Shown one piece after another: positions 1-6,359 of a stretch of DNA of 10,867 nucleotides. The stretch lies in the NCBI GenBank assembly GCA_023435025.1, contig JAEYSE010000001.1, positions 1 through 10,867 of the forward strand, written 5' to 3'. Within the stretch, counting starts at the first letter, position 1. The number at the start of each line of letters is the position of its first letter. The notes under the pieces are model-generated. The model ran no database searches, had not been told where the DNA came from, and saw nothing but the letters and a program-made list of their open reading frames with translations. Position numbers and translations under genes: made by a program. The DNA is from Bacillota bacterium. Its GTDB lineage: Bacteria > Bacillota > Clostridia > Christensenellales > CAG-138.

Positions 1-866
1 TCGGTGGATTCGACCGTCGTTTTTTCCAGTTCGTTCATTACTGTTACAACCTCCCTAATCATCCATTGCGGCGTTGATGCGCCTGCAACAATACCTATTA
101 TATCATTGGAATTGATTTTTTCAAGTAAAAGTTGCCCCACATTCTCTACAGAAAACGTGCGTTTGCAGTGTTTTTGACATACCTTTGCAAGTTTTTGCGT
201 ATTGGAGCTGTTGCGCCCTCCCACAACGATCATTACATCGCATTCACGGCTCAATTCCTCCGCCTCTCTTTGCCGCACAGCGGTGGTATGACAAATGGTA
301 TCCTCCACATATAAATCTGGGCAGCGCAGCATAAGCGCGTCGCGTATTCCAATAAATCTGTCCCGTTCAATCGTGGTCTGCGCGACAAGCGTTGCGGGAG
401 AATGAACGGAGTCAAGTGCCGTCGCCGCCGCTGCGTCCCCAAGAACCACCGCGTTCTCCCCCGCCCAGCCGCGTATACCTTCGACCTCGGGGTGGCGCGC
501 CTCGCCCGCGATATACACGATGCGCCCTTTTTCCGCAGCCTGCCGTGCGATTTCGTGTATGCGGCTAACAAACGGGCAGGTGGTATCCACAATATTTACG
601 CCGTGCTCTTTTAAATGCGCAAATACCTCTGGGGAAGCGCCATGGGAGCGCACGATGAGCGTACTGCCGATGGGCAAGCTTTTCCACTCCTCTCCGTTGA
701 GAGGCAGGACGTTCTTACCCTTAAGTTCTTCCACCACGGCTGCGTTGTGTATGATATCCCCCAGCGTATACACCGGCTCATTTGGGTCCGCAAGCGAAAG
801 CGCGTGCTCCACCGCCCGCTTTACGCCAAAACAAAACCCCGCATGCCGCGCCAAACGTATCTGCAT
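1..866 (-). CDS. ispH: 4-hydroxy-3-methylbut-2-enyl diphosphate reductase, probably fused to ribosomal protein S1 (3' end outside window)
   Basis: IspH carries out the last step of the MEP isoprenoid pathway, reducing HMBPP to IPP and DMAPP with a [4Fe-4S] cluster. The frame was read directly on the minus strand. It has no stop inside the window, giving 288 codons plus two bases. Seen: the three cluster cysteines C12 (AGFCFGV), C97 (DTTCPF) and C192 (DTICHTT); substrate histidines H40, H75 and H125; the catalytic glutamate in HPEVEG (E127); T164/T165 in AQTT; the N-S-S-N cluster at 219-222; and AGASTPQW at 261-268, which normally lies close to the IspH end. Here the frame continues with an acidic, Thr-rich stretch, fitting the IspH-S1 fusions known in Clostridia, but the S1 domains are off the window. 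Start ATG 866-864 follows plsC by 3 bases, with GGAGGG (879-874) inside the end of plsC. IspH identity is firm; the fusion is inferred. Confidence 0.96.
   Translation of the reverse strand, partial: MQIRLARHAGFCFGVKRAVEHALSLADPNEPVYTLGDIIHNAAVVEELKGKNVLPLNGEEWKSLPIGSTLIVRSHGASPEVFAHLKEHGVNIVDTTCPFVSRIHEIARQAAEKGRIVYIAGEARHPEVEGIRGWAGENAVVLGDAAAATALDSVHSPATLVAQTTIERDRFIGIRDALMLRCPDLYVEDTICHTTAVRQREAEELSRECDVMIVVGGRNSSNTQKLAKVCQKHCKRTFSVENVGQLLLEKINSNDIIGIVAGASTPQWMIREVVTVMNELEKTTVEST
36..56 (-). promoter_or_regulatory. Possible internal ribosome binding site and ATG at the IspH/S1 junction
   Basis: On the minus strand AGGGAGG (56-50) is followed, after 11 bases, by an in-frame ATG (38-36), codon 277 of the ispH frame. 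This is just where IspH homology ends and the presumed S1 part begins. It could let a free S1-like protein be made besides the fusion. The spacing is long, and the codons (Arg-Glu-Val) also suit the IspH C-terminal helix, so this may be chance. Confidence 0.3.
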
Positions 867-869
867 CGC

Positions 870-1460
870 CTAGCCCTCCGCTATGGACTGCAGTACGCGC
901 ATGGCGTCGCTGATTTCATCCGTCACCACATCGATAAGCTTATTCTTGGGCGTTGACGCCACAAGGCTGCCCACGAGTATGGGTTTTCCGACCGCCATGC
1001 GCAGATGCATTTTTTTGTAGGTATCCCGGTGGATGTATATGGGCACGACCGGAGCCCCTGAGCGTATGGCCAAAAACGCCGCGCCTTTTTCGAATACGTC
1101 CATTTCGTCGGTCACCGCGCGCTTGCCTTCCGGAAATATACCAAACACCTTGCCTTTTTCCAGCACCCGAATGGCGTTCTTTAACGACGCCATGTCCGAT
1201 TGTTTGCGGTTGACGGGGAACGCAAGCATAAGCGGGAACAGCAGTTTGCCCACGGGGTTTTTAAAAAGCTCCGACTTTGCCATGAAATGAATGAGTCGCG
1301 GCGATACCATGGCAAGCACAATCGGGTCCGCCATGGAGATGTGGTTGGATACGAATATGGCCTTACCCCTGATAAACAGATTCTCATGACCTATGACGAG
1401 TGGCCTGTAAAGCAACCAGAACAGAGGCATCAGCAAATATTTGAAAAATACGTAGAGCAT
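870..1460 (-). CDS. plsC: 1-acyl-sn-glycerol-3-phosphate acyltransferase (PlsC family)
   Basis: This 196-residue protein is a membrane-bound acyltransferase that should convert lysophosphatidic acid to phosphatidic acid in phospholipid synthesis. Seen: a hydrophobic N-terminal anchor (about residues 1-20); the catalytic NH-x4-D motif as NHISMADP at 39-46 (H40, D45); the FPEG phosphate-binding motif at 109-112, followed by K-R where T-R is common; and APVVPIYI at about 136-143. The length is normal for short bacterial PlsC proteins. Start ATG at 1460 is preceded by a clear AGGAGG; cmk ends 23 bases upstream and ispH starts 3 bases downstream, so translation is probably coupled. The cmk-plsC-ispH order is common in Clostridia. 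Acyl donor (acyl-ACP or acyl-CoA) cannot be read from the sequence. The family is certain; the exact acceptor is inferred. Confidence 0.93.
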   Translation of the reverse strand: MLYVFFKYLLMPLFWLLYRPLVIGHENLFIRGKAIFVSNHISMADPIVLAMVSPRLIHFMAKSELFKNPVGKLLFPLMLAFPVNRKQSDMASLKNAIRVLEKGKVFGIFPEGKRAVTDEMDVFEKGAAFLAIRSGAPVVPIYIHRDTYKKMHLRMAVGKPILVGSLVASTPKNKLIDVVTDEISDAMRVLQSIAEG

Positions 1461-1483
1461 ATCGTCCTCCTGTGCGGGTGCGC

Positions 1484-2155
1484 TTAATCCCGGTTCATTC
1501 GTATGGCGTCCAGCACGCGCTGTACGCTCTGCTCTATGTTAAGCTCAGAGGTATCGATTAACTGGGCGTCCTCCGTCCTCTTAAGCGGATTGCACGCACG
1601 CGTAGAGTCGGTATGGTCCCGCGCCAGTATAATCTGTTCCAATTCTTCAATGGAGGGCGGTATTTCGCCACGGGAAAGCATTTCCTTATGGCGGCGCAGA
1701 GCGCGTTCGCGGGCCGTGGCCGTGACAAAGAATTTATGTTCCGCGTGCGGCATTACGACGGTACAGATATCCCGCCCGTCCATGACGACGTCTCCCTGCC
1801 TTGCCACCTGCTGCTGGAGTTCCACCAGCTTTTCCCTGACCTTCGGATGCACGGCGATATCCGAAGCGCCCTTACTGACCTCCGGCGTGCGGATACTTCC
1901 CGTTACATCCTCGCCGTTGAGCAGCATATGCTGTATGTTGTCCTGATAGAATATCCGAATATCGGCATCCGGTAATATCGCCTCCACACCCGGCCTGTCC
2001 TGCGGACTGATGCCGCTTTGTATCGCGAACAGCGCAAGCGTGCGATACATTGCCCCTGTATCCAAGTACGGAATGGAAAGCCTCTGCGCCACCGCCTTTG
2101 CAATGGTGCTTTTTCCTGCGCCCGCAGGGCCATCTATTGCAATGTGCAGCGCCAT
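1484..2155 (-). CDS. cmk: (d)CMP kinase
   Basis: Cytidylate kinase phosphorylates CMP and dCMP with ATP, recycling CMP released by phospholipid and RNA turnover. The 223-residue product has the P-loop GPAGAGKS (9-16), LDTGAMYR (31-38), the CMP-binding region with DGRDICTVV (126-134), and the lid/sugar-binding RD-x2-DS-x-R pattern (179-186). Length is normal (about 220). Start choice: an upstream in-frame ATG at 2194 lies inside the preceding gene and lacks a good site, whereas ATG 2155 has GGAGG six bases before it and gives a typical N-terminus. It sits 19 bases after the flavoprotein gene and 23 bases before plsC. Oddity: position 131 is Cys (TGT), where glycine (DGRDIG) is usual in this motif. 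Function is very likely intact, since all other motifs are present. Confidence 0.96.
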   Translation of the reverse strand: MALHIAIDGPAGAGKSTIAKAVAQRLSIPYLDTGAMYRTLALFAIQSGISPQDRPGVEAILPDADIRIFYQDNIQHMLLNGEDVTGSIRTPEVSKGASDIAVHPKVREKLVELQQQVARQGDVVMDGRDICTVVMPHAEHKFFVTATARERALRRHKEMLSRGEIPPSIEELEQIILARDHTDSTRACNPLKRTEDAQLIDTSELNIEQSVQRVLDAIRMNRD

Positions 2156-2174
2156 AGTATCCTCCGATTTCAAG

Positions 2175-3395
2175 TTAAAATCCTTTGAGCTCACCAGCGA
2201 GCGCGCCCGTTGACCATGCGATCTGAAGGTTATAGCCGCCGGTCAGAGCGTCCACATCTAAAAGTTCGCCAGCAAAATACAATCCTGGCACAAGCTTTGA
2301 TTCAAGCGTAGAAGGCTGGACTTCCTTGGTGGACACCCCGCCGCGGGTGATAATGGCCTCCTGAATGGAGCGCGTACCCTTTATGGTAATCGGCAGGGCT
2401 TTGAGCGACTGTACGAGCGCCTTTCGCTGCGCGCGGGTCAGCTCGCTTGCTTTAAGTTGCTCTGCTATCCCACTGATGTGGAATACGATGGGCAATAAGC
2501 GTTGCGGCAGCAGACCACTTAGCGCGTTGCCTACAGATTTTTGCTGCGCGGCCTCAATATCCCGAAGGAGGCGCTTATCCAGTTGTTCTTCGGTCAGGCC
2601 GGGCTTCAAGTCTATCGTCAGCCTTGCGCCTGCCGCGGCGTCCGCCAACACCGCGCTTGCGGAAAGCACAAGCGGGCCGGTTACGCCAAAGTGCGCGAAC
2701 AGCATTTCACCCAGCTCTTCATATATAAGCTTCTGGCCGCTGTAAGCCCGTAGCGTCACATTCTTAAGCGTCAAGCCGGAAAGCGTGCGCGGCCACTCTT
2801 CCACCGTTTCAAGCGGAATAAGCGAGGGCTTAGGGTCATTTACGGTATGCCCGCACTCCTCTGCAAAACGGTATCCGTCCCCCGTGGAACCCGTTAAGGG
2901 ATAGCTTGCACCGCCGGTGGAGAGGATTACAGCGTCCGCAGGGAGTATACCACTTTCCAGCTTTATTCCTGCCGCTTTTCCTTCTGAAATATGGATACCC
3001 AGCGCTTTTGTACGCAAACGAACGTCCACATGGAGCGCATGTAAATGCCGTTCCAATGCGCGCAGCACGTCGCTGGATTTATCGCTTTCCGGGAACACGC
3101 GGCCGCCGCGCTCCACTTTGAGCGCAACGCCCAGGGACTCAATGAACGCGCAGAGTTCTTCCGCGCTCAGGGTACCCCATGCGCTGTACAAAAAGCGCGG
3201 GTTTCTCACGATATTCTCAAAAAACGCTTCGCGCCCGCCCGCGTTGGTCACGTTGCAGCGGCCTTTACCTGTGATATAAAGCTTTTTTCCGAGCTTTTCG
3301 TTTTTTTCGAGCAGCGTTACGTGATGCCCGTTACGTGCGGCTGTAGCTGCGGCGATCATGCCAGCGGGCCCGCCGCCAATTATTGCGACTTGCAT
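2175..3395 (-). CDS. BaiN/YhiN (HI0933) family NAD(P)/FAD-dependent flavoprotein
   Basis: This 406-residue protein belongs to the HI0933/YhiN/BaiN family of FAD proteins. Seen: an N-terminal Rossmann dinucleotide-binding motif IIGGGPAG (5-12) with the ribose-binding acidic residue E30; GKGRCNVTN at 43-51; a conserved TRGGVSTKEV block at about 350-359; and a C-terminal FAD-contacting block with GELLD (376-380) and GGYN (386-389). Members have been linked to bile-acid reduction (BaiN), aminoacetone oxidation, and dihydrouridine formation in 23S rRNA (E. coli YhiN/RdsA). The last fits best with a housekeeping operon that probably ends in an S1-type tail, but the specific reaction is inferred. 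Start ATG 3395 has only a modest AAAGGA site. It lies 8 bases after the phosphatase gene and 19 bases before cmk, a neighbourhood frequent in Clostridia. Confidence 0.9.
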   Translation of the reverse strand: MQVAIIGGGPAGMIAAATAARNGHHVTLLEKNEKLGKKLYITGKGRCNVTNAGGREAFFENIVRNPRFLYSAWGTLSAEELCAFIESLGVALKVERGGRVFPESDKSSDVLRALERHLHALHVDVRLRTKALGIHISEGKAAGIKLESGILPADAVILSTGGASYPLTGSTGDGYRFAEECGHTVNDPKPSLIPLETVEEWPRTLSGLTLKNVTLRAYSGQKLIYEELGEMLFAHFGVTGPLVLSASAVLADAAAGARLTIDLKPGLTEEQLDKRLLRDIEAAQQKSVGNALSGLLPQRLLPIVFHISGIAEQLKASELTRAQRKALVQSLKALPITIKGTRSIQEAIITRGGVSTKEVQPSTLESKLVPGLYFAGELLDVDALTGGYNLQIAWSTGALAGELKGF

Positions 3396-3403
3396 GTTAT
3401 CCT

Positions 3404-4009
3404 TTAATTCAAGTGCCCGGTATCGTTGAGCACCAGCAATGTGTTGTATTTTTCCCTTAAAAGCAATTCGGTATAAGCGGCGTTGTCCATTCTAAGGCTG
3501 TGGAGGCGCGCAGGCGGAAGGCCAATCAGGTGCGCTACCATCAGCCGAAGGGGAATGGAATGTGAGACAACCAGCACCTTTTCCTCATCCCCGTGACGCG
3601 CACACAGTTCTTTTAAGAACGTGGTGCAACGTGCAAGGACATCCGTAAGAGATTCCGCGTTTTCAGGCGTATAGGCGACGGGGTCCTCCCGCCAGAGCCG
3701 GATCCCATCCGGATATTTATTGGTCAGGGCTGAAAATTCCTCGCCCTCCCAAATGCCAAAATCGCGTTCCACCAGCAACGGATGTGGAATGACGTTAAGC
3801 CCATGCTGGATTGCTACCGCCTCCGCCGTTTGCCGCGCGCGCAAAAGGGGGCTCGTATAAATTGCGCTCAAATGCAGGTTCTTCAGACGCTCCGCCGCAA
3901 GCACGGCCTGCGCCCGTCCCGTTTCATCCAGCGGGATATCCGTCCTTCCCTGCGTGCGCATCGCTTGGTTCCATTCCGTTTGCCCGTGGCGCATCAGTAA
4001 CAGGTTCAT
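3404..4009 (-). CDS. Histidine phosphatase family protein (phosphoglycerate mutase-like)
   Basis: The 201-residue protein is a histidine-phosphatase (RHG) superfamily member that uses a phospho-histidine intermediate. Seen: the LMRHGQTEWN motif with catalytic H8 (residues 5-14); the phosphate-pocket arginine R57 in SPLLRARQTAE (53-63); acidic E81 in ERDFGIWEGE; and the second catalytic histidine H150 in VVSHSIPLR (147-155). Length matches small single-domain members of the GpmB/CobC/PhoE type, much shorter than dPGM enzymes. The substrate cannot be read from sequence; names such as alpha-ribazole phosphatase or broad phosphatase are equally possible, and no cobalamin genes are nearby to support CobC. 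ATG 4009 is preceded by GAGGG seven bases upstream. It follows the RpiR-type gene by 11 bases. Confidence 0.88.
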   Translation of the reverse strand: MNLLLMRHGQTEWNQAMRTQGRTDIPLDETGRAQAVLAAERLKNLHLSAIYTSPLLRARQTAEAVAIQHGLNVIPHPLLVERDFGIWEGEEFSALTNKYPDGIRLWREDPVAYTPENAESLTDVLARCTTFLKELCARHGDEEKVLVVSHSIPLRLMVAHLIGLPPARLHSLRMDNAAYTELLLREKYNTLLVLNDTGHLN

Positions 4010-4020
4010 CTCAAGCCCTC

Positions 4021-4890
4021 TTACTGGTTGTAACGCGGCTTGGTGACATACACATGATGGCTGCCCCAGATTCGCTCCAGCCTGTCAAAATGCTCCATCA
4101 GCTCATCCTTGCGCGCAAGTCCCGCCGAAACGATGATGGCGTTGATGAGCGAAAGCGGCGCTACAAGCGAATCCGCAAAGGAGGCCATGTCGCTACGAGC
4201 AGTCAGGCCGAAATCCGCATACGGGATTAGCGGCGAAGCCGGACTGTCCGTAATGGCGATGGTGGTTGCGCCCCTGTCCTTTGCGTACTGGAGCGCCTCC
4301 ACGGTGCGCGTAGAGTACCTGGGGAAGCTGATGGCTACGCAGACGTTGTTTTCATTAATGCGGGCCATCTGCTCGCAGGCGTCGCTTAACGCGCCGTTGA
4401 TTGTGATAACATCGGGCAGTATAAAGTTGAGATAATAGGTCAAAAACTGCGCGATGGGGTAAGCGCTGCGCATGCCCACAACATAGACGCGTTTGGTGTT
4501 CAAAAGCGCATGCATGGCCCCCTGGAACACCTCGTTGTCCACCATATCGATGGTGGCGCGGATATTTTGCATATCCGCTTTGAGCACGGTCTTCAACACA
4601 TCCGCCTGGTCCATTTCGGATGTAAGCTGGATGCGCTGCATGGCGGTGAGCTTGGTTCGGATCATTTCCTGCAATGCGCGCTGCAGCTCGGGGTATCCGT
4701 CAAACCCCAGGGTATAGGCAAAACGGACAACGGTAGACTCGCTCACCCCTACCATGCGTCCCATGCGCGAAGCGGTAATGAACGCCGCGCGGTCATAGTT
4801 CTCCATGATATAGGAGGCAATTTGTTTTTGCCCCTTGCTCAGTGTGGGGAACTGGCTTTGCAGTCTTGCGAGCAGATCGCTCTGTTCCAT
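4021..4890 (-). CDS. MurR/RpiR family transcriptional regulator
   Basis: This 289-residue protein has the two-domain layout of RpiR regulators. An N-terminal helix-turn-helix covers about residues 1-77, including ASRMGRMVGVSESTVVRFA (40-58) and the family's LGFDGYPEL (61-69). A C-terminal SIS sugar-phosphate-binding domain covers about 120-265, including VYVVGMRSAY (135-144), the SFPRYSTRTVEAL loop (188-200) and AITDSPASPL (212-221). Such proteins usually bind operators in response to a phosphosugar. No sugar catabolic or transport gene is adjacent; it sits second in a housekeeping operon, 19 bases after surE and 11 before the phosphatase gene. It may act on its own operon or on distant genes; neither is shown here. 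Ribosome binding is weak (GGGGG about a dozen bases before ATG 4890), hinting at low production. Confidence 0.92.
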   Translation of the reverse strand: MEQSDLLARLQSQFPTLSKGQKQIASYIMENYDRAAFITASRMGRMVGVSESTVVRFAYTLGFDGYPELQRALQEMIRTKLTAMQRIQLTSEMDQADVLKTVLKADMQNIRATIDMVDNEVFQGAMHALLNTKRVYVVGMRSAYPIAQFLTYYLNFILPDVITINGALSDACEQMARINENNVCVAISFPRYSTRTVEALQYAKDRGATTIAITDSPASPLIPYADFGLTARSDMASFADSLVAPLSLINAIIVSAGLARKDELMEHFDRLERIWGSHHVYVTKPRYNQ

Positions 4891-4909
4891 ACGTTACTTC
4901 TACCCCCGC

Positions 4910-5704
4910 TCAGTTTTCTTTCGGCCCGCTTACGAGGTTGGAAAGGGTAAAGCCGGAGACGTCCATCTTTTCCATATACGCATAGCAGGCAATATCATAG
5001 TGGATCGGCGTAAGAGTAATGTACCCTTCCCTGATCCACCGCTCATCGCTGTTCTCTCCTTCGGCGCATTCGGTCAACTTACCGGAAGGAGTCCAGAAAT
5101 ACTTTAACCCAGAGGGGTCCGTAAATTGCGCATGCTCGAAATCATACTTCTGCAGGCAGAGGCCCGCAAGCTTTACGCCCTTTATATCTGCCGCAGAAAT
5201 ATCCGGCGCGTTGAGGTTTAACAGCATGCCACTTGGCATGGGGTTAGAGAACAAATAGTCCACCGCCCACAACGCCGCGCGCGAGGCTGCACTCAAATCG
5301 TTGGGAAAGTGGTTGTTGCAGCTTGTTGCAAGCGCGGGCTTGCCCAATAACGCGCCCTCCATAGCGGCACCCACGGTGCCGGAATAAAGCACATCCGTGC
5401 CCAAGTTGCCTCCATGGTTGATGCCCGTTACGACCATGTCCACACTGAGTCCAAGACTGGTGCAGCCCAGGCGTACACAATCCGCGGGGGTTCCATTGAC
5501 GGCATAGGCATCGACATCCTCCAGCCCTGGCAATGTGACCTTACGAACGCGCACCGGCTCCGCGCAGGTAATGGCGTGGCTGCCGCCGCTCCTTTGCGAC
5601 TCCGGTGCGACAATGGTAACGTGGTATTGGCTTTTTAGTTCCTGCGCAAGCGCGCGAATTCCTGCGGAAAAAACGCCGTCGTCGTTGCTGATGAGTAAGT
5701 TCAT
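4910..5704 (-). CDS. surE: 5'/3'-nucleotidase SurE
   Basis: SurE is a metal-dependent phosphatase acting on nucleoside 5'- and 3'-monophosphates and sometimes polyphosphate. The 264-residue product shows the family start NLLISNDDG (2-10) with metal ligands D8 and D9, a third ligand S39 in APESQRSGGSHA (33-44), and N96 in TGINHGGNLGTD (93-104). Further matches are NGTPADCVRLG (70-80) and a C-terminal GYITLTP block. Start choice: an ATG at 5728 is in frame but lacks a site, whereas ATG 5704 has GGAGG just upstream and yields the canonical N-terminus. It is the first gene of the minus-strand operon, downstream of a near-consensus promoter at 5746-5774. Length is typical of bacterial SurE (about 250-265). 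Confidence 0.96.
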   Translation of the reverse strand: MNLLISNDDGVFSAGIRALAQELKSQYHVTIVAPESQRSGGSHAITCAEPVRVRKVTLPGLEDVDAYAVNGTPADCVRLGCTSLGLSVDMVVTGINHGGNLGTDVLYSGTVGAAMEGALLGKPALATSCNNHFPNDLSAASRAALWAVDYLFSNPMPSGMLLNLNAPDISAADIKGVKLAGLCLQKYDFEHAQFTDPSGLKYFWTPSGKLTECAEGENSDERWIREGYITLTPIHYDIACYAYMEKMDVSGFTLSNLVSGPKEN

Positions 5705-5745
5705 TTTTCCTCCAGACTCAGTATACAAAAAAATCGAATACGTTT

Positions 5746-5774
5746 ATTATAACAGCAAGACGCCTTTCTTTCAA
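5746..5774 (-). promoter_or_regulatory. Sigma-A-type promoter of the surE operon
   Basis: On the minus strand a -35 TTGAAA (5774-5769) and a perfect -10 TATAAT (5751-5746) are separated by exactly 17 bases, with a TG one base before the -10 (extended -10). The start of transcription would fall near 5739, leaving a leader of about 35 bases before surE ATG. With no comparable promoter or terminator seen inside the following 5.7 kb, it probably serves the whole surE-to-ispH run. Confidence 0.8.
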
Positions 5775-5787
5775 TAAAATGATGAAA

Positions 5788-5808
5788 TTCCTGCATCCGC
5801 TTCCTGCA
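5788..5808 (+). repeat. Direct repeat TTCCTGCA x2 between surE and ridA promoters
   Basis: Two perfect copies of TTCCTGCA lie at 5788-5795 and 5801-5808, 13 bases from start to start. They are just upstream of the surE -35 and about 30 bases before the ridA -35. Placement suits a regulator acting on either promoter, but no known site was recognised and chance cannot be excluded. Confidence 0.3.
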
Positions 5809-5835
5809 AAGTCAGGCATGCTATTAGGAATATCA

Positions 5836-5864
5836 TTGACACGGCAAAACGAAAATGCTAGCAT
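5836..5864 (+). promoter_or_regulatory. Strong promoter of ridA with extended -10
   Basis: A perfect -35 TTGACA (5836-5841), a 17-base spacer and a -10 TAGCAT (5859-5864) preceded by TG at 5856-5857 form an extended -10 promoter. Transcription should start near 5871, about 34 bases before the ridA ATG. The -10 is embedded in the perfect 10-base palindrome ATGCTAGCAT (5855-5864), a possible operator. Confidence 0.75.
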
Positions 5865-5904
5865 CTAAAAAAGCAAAGTCACGTAAGAAAGGGGAGTTTT
5901 TCAA

Positions 5905-6282
5905 ATGAAAACAATCGTTTCCGCCCCGCATGCCCCGGCCGCGCTAGGCCCTTATAACCATGCGATTTCGGCAAACGGCTTCGTATTTACATCCGGCCAG
6001 ATCGGCCTTGACCCGATGACCGGCAAGCTTGCAGCCACCGTGGAGGAACAGACCAAACAGGTATTCCGCAATCTACAGGAGGTCCTTTCGGCCGCGGGCT
6101 GCAAATTTACGGATGTCGTGAAAGCGACGGTATTTTTGCAGGACCTTTCCGATTTTGCAACCGTAAACGCCATATACGGTGAGCAGTTCGGCGGAGAGTT
6201 CCCTGCACGCTCCTGCGTACAGGTCGCCAAACTGCCTGCCGGGGCTTTGGTGGAAATTGAAGCTGTGGCGGTCAAGCCGTAG
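5905..6282 (+). CDS. ridA: RidA family enamine/imine deaminase
   Basis: RidA (YjgF/YER057c/UK114 family) hydrolyses reactive enamines and imines such as 2-aminoacrylate, formed by PLP enzymes like threonine/serine dehydratase, and so protects other PLP enzymes. The 125-residue length is standard for this trimeric family. Seen: GPYNHAI at 15-21 (Y17), FTSGQIGLDP at 28-37, the catalytic R102 in FPARSCVQVAKLP (99-111) with C104 next to it, and E117/E119 in VEIEAVAV near the end. The R102 position matches the arginine required for deaminase activity in true RidA proteins. ATG 5905 is preceded by GGGGAG at 5891-5896. It is transcribed alone, divergent from surE, between a strong promoter and a strong terminator. 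No threonine dehydratase gene is nearby, so it looks like a stand-alone housekeeping gene. Confidence 0.95.
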   Translation: MKTIVSAPHAPAALGPYNHAISANGFVFTSGQIGLDPMTGKLAATVEEQTKQVFRNLQEVLSAAGCKFTDVVKATVFLQDLSDFATVNAIYGEQFGGEFPARSCVQVAKLPAGALVEIEAVAVKP

Positions 6283-6302
6283 TTTTTAACACATCAATAA
6301 TC

Positions 6303-6336
6303 AAAAGCACCCGGCAATTGAGCCGGGTGCTTTTTT
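6303..6336 (+). terminator. Rho-independent terminator after ridA
   Basis: The stem GCACCCGGC (6307-6315) pairs perfectly with GCCGGGTGC (6322-6330) around a 6-base loop, followed by six T (6331-6336) and preceded by four A. It lies 24 bases after the ridA stop. On the minus strand the same hairpin is followed by TTTTGATTATT, so it may also end the convergent ABC operon, less efficiently. Confidence 0.93.
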
Positions 6337-6359
6337 GCACATCTTTCGTTCCAGGCATC

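Noticed and set aside
615..956. Overlapping plus-strand open frames opposite ispH and plsC
   Set aside because: They are antisense to genes with complete motifs, lack ribosome binding sites, and have no protein-like composition.
2155..2194. A cmk start at 2194
   Set aside because: It would overlap the end of the flavoprotein gene and lacks a good ribosome site; ATG 2155 has GGAGG at ideal spacing and gives the normal N-terminus.
5717..5725. CTCAGTATA shared by the surE leader and the sir2 promoter region (10329-10337), giving TATACTGAG on the minus strand; possible second surE promoter or common operator
   Set aside because: At surE it lies only about 12 bases before the start codon, too close for a promoter with a usable ribosome site, and a 9-base match between two AT-rich leaders is easily chance.
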